A stretch of 64,000 bases of DNA. Origin: Aquilaria yunnanensis. Its lineage: Eukaryota; Streptophyta; Magnoliopsida; Malvales; Thymelaeaceae. A model generated the notes under the pieces. That model worked only from the letters and a program-made list of their open reading frames with translations. It made no database searches and was not told the origin of the DNA. The translations under genes were made by a program, and so were the position numbers. The DNA lies in NCBI GenBank assembly GCA_039654915.1, contig CM077593.1:61820501-61884500 (forward strand), read 5' to 3'. Position 1 is the first letter of the stretch; each line of letters begins with the position of its first letter. Positions 58,515-64,000 of this stretch are shown piece after piece.

Positions 58515-61500
58515 GTGAAGAAGGAAATGAAGGAAGGTCAGAGTACAGGCAAAGGGTTCTGAGCTGGACTGAGTTTGAAAGGCTATTCAGAGACGAGTTC
58601 ATTAGTGAAGCTGTACAGGACCGAAAGAGGAGAGAGTTCGAACAACTAACTCAGGGACAGATGAGTATTGTTGAATATGAATTCAAGTTCAGCACACTCA
58701 TACGATATGTTCCCTACATGGAAGGCCATGAGGAGACTAGAGTGAAGAAGTTCTTACAGGGACTCAGGCAAGAGTTCAGGCAGCCTATTATAGCAGCAGG
58801 AGTTAGGGCTTATCATGATATGGTCCAGAGAGCCCTAGCACTAGAGGCAGACGTGATGGCCAATGGGGCTAAAAGCATTAGGACTGATGGAGATGGATCA
58901 TCCAAGAAGTTAGGCATACAAAGGAGGCCGCATCTTGATACTGCTGCTGGAGAGGGCACTAGTGGCACCAAAAAGTTTAAGAAAGTTGGCAAGGGGCCTT
59001 GCAATATCTGTAAGAAGTTCCATAGTAATAAGCCTTGCAAGTTTGCTAGTAATGCATGTCTGATATGCAACCAGTTGGGACATTGGGCCAAGGATTGTCC
59101 CCAAAGAGGCCAAAGAACTATACCCCCGAGAGCAATACCCCCTGGACCAGCACCACCCCCCCGACAGCAAGCACCTCCTAGAGTATTTACTCTTGCTAGT
59201 CAGGTAGCTCGGCAGCCTGCAGTACCAGGTATCTTTACAGTTTCAGGACATAGTGTTAAAGTTTTGTTTGACACTGGTGCATCCATATCTGTTATTGCAT
59301 CTAATGTGGTAGATAGGATAGGTATGGTACGCACAGAAATGAACACTATGAAACTGATTAAGACCCCAGTAAGACAGATAGTCCTTACGAACACTATTGT
59401 GAAAGACTGTCCTCTAGAAATTGGTGGTTGTAAAATTGACTCAGATTTATGGGTAATGGATATGCAAGTGTTTGATATTGTGTTGGGAATGGACTGGTTA
59501 AGGAAGCACCAGGCCTATATAGACTGTGCAAGTCAAAAGGTAACTTTCATAGATTCTAGAAAGGAACTTATGACTTGTACTGGTGGGCTTGGAGATGGGG
59601 TGGAAAGTTTACACCTCAAGGTACTAGAGTCTATCTCCATAGAAGATGAGGATGAATTGATGCTCTATGCCTTAAATGAGGTATCAATAGAAGAAACATT
59701 AAAGGACATACCAATAGCAAATCAGTTCCCAGAGGTATTTCCTACAGACCTTCCAGGATTACCTCCCCAACGTGATATAGAATTCTCCATTCACTTGCAA
59801 CAAGGAGTTTCACCTATATCTATTCCCCCTTATAGGATGTTAGCTCCTGAGATGGATGAGCTGAAAAACCAGTTAGAGGAGTTGCTAGAAAAGGGCTTCA
59901 TACGCCCAAGTGTGTCTCCATGGGGAGCACCAGTTCTTTTTGTAAAGAAGAAAGATGGTAGTTTGAGGCTTTGCATTGATTACAGGAAACTGAATGCTGT
60001 AACTGTCAAGAACAAATATCCTTTACCGAGGATAGATGACTTGTTTGACAGACTTAAAGGGGCAAAGGTGTTCTCTAAGATAGACCTTCGATCTGGATAT
60101 TTCCAGATAAGGGTGAAGGAAGAGGACATACCTAAGACAACCTTTAGGACCCGATATGGACATTATGAGTACACAGTGATGCCTTTTGGTGTTACTAATG
60201 CTCCTGCAATATTCATGGATGCCATGAACAGAATTTTCAGGGCTTACTTGGATCGGTTTGTGGAAGTATTTATAGATGATATACTAGTATACTTCAAAAC
60301 AGAGCAGGAACATGCTGAACATTTAATTAAAGTGTTGCAAATACTGAAGGAGAGTCATTATTATGCAAAGTTATCCAAATGTCAATTTTGGGCTAATGAA
60401 ATTTCTTTCCTTGGACATGTTATCACTAGCCAAGGATTGAAAGTAGACCCAGAAAAGGTCAAGGCAGTGAAAGAATGGCCTAGACCAACTACGGTGACTG
60501 ACATTAGGAGTTTCCTGGGACTGGCAGGTTACTATAGGAGATTTATTAAGAACTTCTCCAAAATAGCATTACCGATGACTATGTTGACCCGGAAGTCCCA
60601 AAAATTTGAATGGACAACAAACTGTGAAAACAGTTTTGAAGAGTTGAAGCAAAAATTGATACAAGCACCTATCCTTATTTTGCCTGACCCAGATAAAACC
60701 TTTACTATTTACACTGATGCATCTGGAACAGGACTTGGATGTGTATTGATGCAGGATCAACAAGTCATTGCATATGGGTCTAGGCAGCTAAGACCCAACG
60801 AACTAAATTATCCAGTGCATGACTTGGAACTAGCTGCAGTAGTTTTTGCCCTCAAGTCATGGAGACATTACTTGTTGGGTAGATCCTTTAAGACATATAC
60901 TGACCACAAGAGCCTCAAGTACCTCTTCACACAAAAAGATTTGAACATGAGGCAAAGAAGGTGGGTTGAGTATATAAAGGACTTTGACTGTAGCATTGAG
61001 TACTGTGCAGGGAAAGGTAATGTAGTCGCTGATGCCTTGAGTAGAAGGTACACAGGCGTAGTTCTTTCAAAGGACCAAGTATCAAATACACCTGTAGAAC
61101 ATTTCTCAGCTTTGTATGAGAACTGGTTAGCTTGGGAAATGGCTCAAATGTACCAATCGCAGGTGGAATCAGGGTGGTTGGCTAAGGTAAAGAAAGCACA
61201 GGAAAATGACCATACTCTTAAAAAGATTAGTGGGGAAGAAAAATATGGTACACTTAGTGGAGAATTTCAATATAGAGATGGAATGTTACACTTTGGTGTT
61301 AGGCTATATGTGCCAGACATGGAGGACTTAAGGGAGCAAATCTTATAAGAAGCACATAATAGTAGGCTGAGTGTACATCCAGGTGCTGAAAAGATGTACC
61401 ATGATTTAAAAACTCATTTCTGGTGGCCTGGCCTAAAGAAAGACATTAGGCAACATGTGGCAAAATGCCTCACCTATCAGATGGTGAAGGCAGAACACCA

Positions 61501-62579
61501 AAAACCAGCTGGAACTCTTCAGAGCTTACCCATACCTGAAAGAAAATGGGGTTCCATCATTATGGACTTTCTCGTAGGATTACCAAAGACGGGAGCCCAT
61601 AATGATACTGTGTGGGTGGTTGTTGATAGGTTAACAAAATCAGCTCATTTTATACCTATCAAAGTCACCTATACTATGGATAAGCTAGCACAGACAAACC
61701 TTAAAGAGGTCGTTAGGTTACATGGTATACCTGATCAGATTGTATCTGATAGAGACCCAAGGTTTGTCTCTAAGTTTTGGACAGCCTTTCAAAGGGCATT
61801 AGGTAGTACAGTGAGCCTTAGAGGACATGCTAAGAGGGTGTGCCATGATTTTAAAGGTGAGTGGGATAAGCATTTACCATTGGTGGAGTTCGCCTATAAT
61901 AACAGTTATTAAGCTGCAATAGGCATGGCACCTTATGAAGCCCTTTTATGGGAGAAGGTGTATGACTCCACATTGTTGGGCAAGCCCTACCGATAGGGTT
62001 GAGTTAGGCGCAGAAATCATAGCTGAAACCACAGCTAAAATAAAACAGATCCAAACAAGGATCAAGACAGCTTCTGATAGGCAGGAGAAGTATGCCAATA
62101 TCAGAAGGAGAGAATTGGAGTTTGACATAAGGGATAAAGTACTCTTAAGGGTATCTCCTATGAAAGGTGTGATCCGATTTGGGCAAAGAAATAAGTTAGC
62201 CCCGAGGTATATTGGACCTTTTGAAATCTTAGAGAAAGTGGGTAGGGTGGCTTATAGTTTGGCATTACCACCTAACTTGTCTCACATTCACAATGTTTTC
62301 CATGTAAGTCAACTCCGAAAATGCATCATAGACTCGAGACAAGTACTGACCACTCCTGATGTGCCTATTCATGAGGATCTGACCTATGTGGAAAGACCTA
62401 TACGAATCTTAGATAGGTAGGTCAGAAAGTTAAGAACCAAGTGGATCCCCATGGTGAAGATCTTGTGGTCTAACCATACAGAAGAGGAGGCTACTTGGGA
62501 GACAGAGCAGGATATATTGACCCAGTATCCTGATGATTTTGCTCAACTTAAGCAAGATTTGGAGGACCAAATAGCTTAA
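58515..62579 (+). pseudogene. Gypsy2 Gag C-terminal part and Pol, inactivated
   Basis: Homologous to gypsy1 Pol. Motifs: CCHC knuckle [14 protein letters not shown] (~59060), protease [13 protein letters not shown] (~59260), reverse transcriptase FIDDILVYF (~60270), RNase [11 protein letters not shown] (~60710), integrase from ~61370, and chromodomain-like end (ILWSNHTEEEATWE, ~62460). Lesions: TAA at 61346-61348; HHCC last cysteine changed to tyrosine (CLTYQ, ~61470); deletion of about 56 nt at ~61815-61821 that removes the TDGQSER segment with the catalytic glutamate; TAA at 61910-61912; an extra T near 61944-61948; TAG at 62418-62420. The three stops sit where gypsy1 or the family has CAA or CAG. 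The reverse transcriptase and RNase H part is still one long open frame (58515-61348). The ATG at 58418 lies in the solo LTR and is not a real start. Confidence 0.95.
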
Positions 62580-62590
62580 GAGGGGGAGAA
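62578..62590 (+). other. Polypurine tract of gypsy2
   Basis: AAGAGGGGGAGAA abuts the 3' LTR and overlaps the final stop codon. Confidence 0.85.
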
Positions 62591-63500
62591 TGTGACGGCC
62601 CTCGAAGCTATAAGGTAATTAGTTAATTTAATAAATTACACCTTAGATAATTTATTTGCAAGCTAAGTCTCGGTAATTTAGGGTCCAGTAGTTAAAAATG
62701 AATAAAATTGATCATTTAAGCAAGCCTGGCCAAGAAGGGCATTTCGGTCATTTCACATAATGACCCATTTTTATGGCACGGTTGATTAGAGCATGAGAAA
62801 ATATTAAATTTGAGGTATCACGATTTTTCGTGATTTCCGCTCTATCATCGTGAATTTGTGAATTGACTAGATTGTCTATAAGTGGTTTATATGTAACCGT
62901 GATAAACATAGGGACAAAATGGAATATAACTGAAAGGCTGGTACTGGCCGCGTATTTATATCTATGAAGGAACCAGGCGCGGTGTAATACCAATTTTGGT
63001 CCTTAACTTCTCAGTGTGTTACGAATAAACCCAAATTTCCTGGAGAGTACAAAGACAGCACCATGTGCGTGGCATGTGCAATTAAAGCCTACATAAGTTG
63101 GCTTCCCATTAATTGCTCGGCCATCTTCTTCCACCTTCGTCTCCAGATCACCAAAACCTCTCTTTCTATCCAAACACCATAGCTAAACCATATCCAAGCT
63201 CCAATCCATCAAATCCAAGCACAAATAAGCAAGATTTTGAAGGAAAATCAAGATTTGTGCTATCCTAAGCTAGGATTTGTTGCTTCTTGTCTGAGTAAGT
63301 TTGGTTTTATTATTTCCCCTATTTTTGAGCTACAGTTTAACTCTGTAAATTCTGGAAATTAATGTTAGACTTGGTTTTTGAGAGAAATCAAAGGTGCTCA
63401 ACATGTTTGAAGGTGTTTATGAGCTTATCCATGGTTAATTTTGCTCCAATGGTGTAGTTTTCATCATCTTTGAATTTCTGGCACTATTCATGCGATTTTT
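62591..63500 (+). repeat. 3' LTR of gypsy2, first 910 bases
   Basis: Matches 45217-46140 with scattered substitutions and a 13-bp indel. It breaks off at 63501, where a different LTR starts in place of the ATGAAATAAATC expected from the 5' LTR. Confidence 0.93.
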
Positions 63501-64000
63501 TGTTGGGTTTCGGGAGCCAAACAGCGCAGCGGAATTTAACCGAAACCCTCCAGGATCCAAGTGAAACGGGGTAAACCGGGTGTTCGAAATTTTCATACCT
63601 AATTTTCGGTTGAGATCTCTCACTCAACTGTAGAGTCGAATCACAAAACCTGAACAGTTGACGTGTTCAGGCTCTCTATGGTATCCACACGAGTCTCTCG
63701 GGATCACCACGCTTCCACCACGTCCCGGCAGATGCGTTTCTCTTGCGTTCGCAGTGCTAGCTTGCGTCCTCCAAGGAATTGCAAGCGGCTGTCCTTTTGG
63801 GAGGCTAGGGCAAGGAGACCTACGAATTTCTCACTTAAAAGTTGTATTTATAGTGAAACTCAACTTCCAAGCCTAATGGGTTTCAAAGCCCTAATCCAAT
63901 TAGGATTTAATTTCGGGCTTAATAATGGCTCAACTCCTTGGCCCATTATTAATACGAAATTAAAGTGAAACCATAACCCAAATAATTAGCCCATGCACTC
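63501..64000 (-). mobile_element. LTR of an unidentified element, truncated by the window
   Basis: Starts TGTTGGGTTTCGGGAGCC at an abrupt break in the gypsy2 LTR. A minus-strand TATA box (TATAAATA, 63852-63845) suggests minus orientation. An inverted repeat CCTGAACA...TGTTCAGG lies at 63649-63671. More GC-rich than its surroundings and unlike the other LTRs here. No coding region is visible, so the superfamily is unknown. Confidence 0.65.

Larger units (their letters stand above)
45217..63500 (+). mobile_element. Gypsy2: older Ty3/gypsy chromovirus-type element with nested insertions
   Basis: 5' LTR 45217-56787 (interrupted by Copia C), primer site, a broken gag-pol, polypurine tract, and a 3' LTR from 62591 that is broken at 63501. 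The LTRs begin TGTGACGGCCCTCG and the 5' LTR ends CTGTGACA. The 5-bp sequence before it, CATAG (45212-45216), should recur at its right end outside the window. Its Pol is clearly related to gypsy1 but diverged. Three elements have landed in it. Confidence 0.93.

Overview
This window is plant nuclear repeat DNA. It is almost entirely LTR retrotransposons nested in one another and in a roughly 30/31-bp tandem satellite. I found no cellular gene, tRNA or rRNA. The plant assignment rests on three things: Ty1/copia and Ty3/gypsy chromovirus-type polyproteins, initiator-Met tRNA primer sites (TGGTATCAGAGC) in every element whose site is visible, and long TG...CA LTRs with 5-bp target-site duplications (TSDs). 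The species cannot be told from this sequence.

Layout. (1) 1-14071, minus strand: a short gag-only LTR element (TR-GAG-like), with its 3' LTR cut by the window edge (1-658) and its 5' LTR at 13051-14071. Copia A (1234-10015, plus, TSD TATGC) splits it. (2) 14072-26537: the satellite, interrupted by a solo LTR of the gag-only family (21241-22259, TSD ACTTT) and a solo minus-strand copia LTR (22663-24103, TSD ATATA). (3) 26538-26877 and 44915-45216: one minus-strand copia LTR split by gypsy1 (26878-44914, plus, TSD CAATG). Gypsy1 is itself split in its gag by Copia B (30288-38472, minus, TSD GGGTA). (4) From 45217: gypsy2 (plus), whose 5' LTR holds Copia C (46331-54896, minus, TSD TTTTG). Its gag holds another solo LTR of the gag-only family (57493-58514, TSD GTGAA), and its 3' LTR is broken at 63501 by an unidentified LTR that runs off the window.

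State of the elements. Copia C has 1477-bp LTRs differing at only about five sites by eye and an uninterrupted 1351-residue polyprotein, so it is the best candidate for a recently active element. Copia A is nearly identical but has a stop at codon 10. Copia B is dead (318-bp deletion, nonsense codon, frameshift). Gypsy1 is young and would be open but for Copia B. Gypsy2 is old and broken in many places. The gag-only element has no protease, RT or integrase, so it would need enzymes from a partner element.

Relative order from nesting: satellite first; then the gag-only insertions and old copia LTRs; then gypsy1 and gypsy2; then Copia A, B and C. The most unusual signals are the second open frame and candidate coding intron of the gag-only element, the covarying hairpin just inside the copia LTR end, the divergent GC palindrome block in the gypsy1 LTRs, and higher-order duplications in the satellite. 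All boundaries, TSDs and differences were read by eye.
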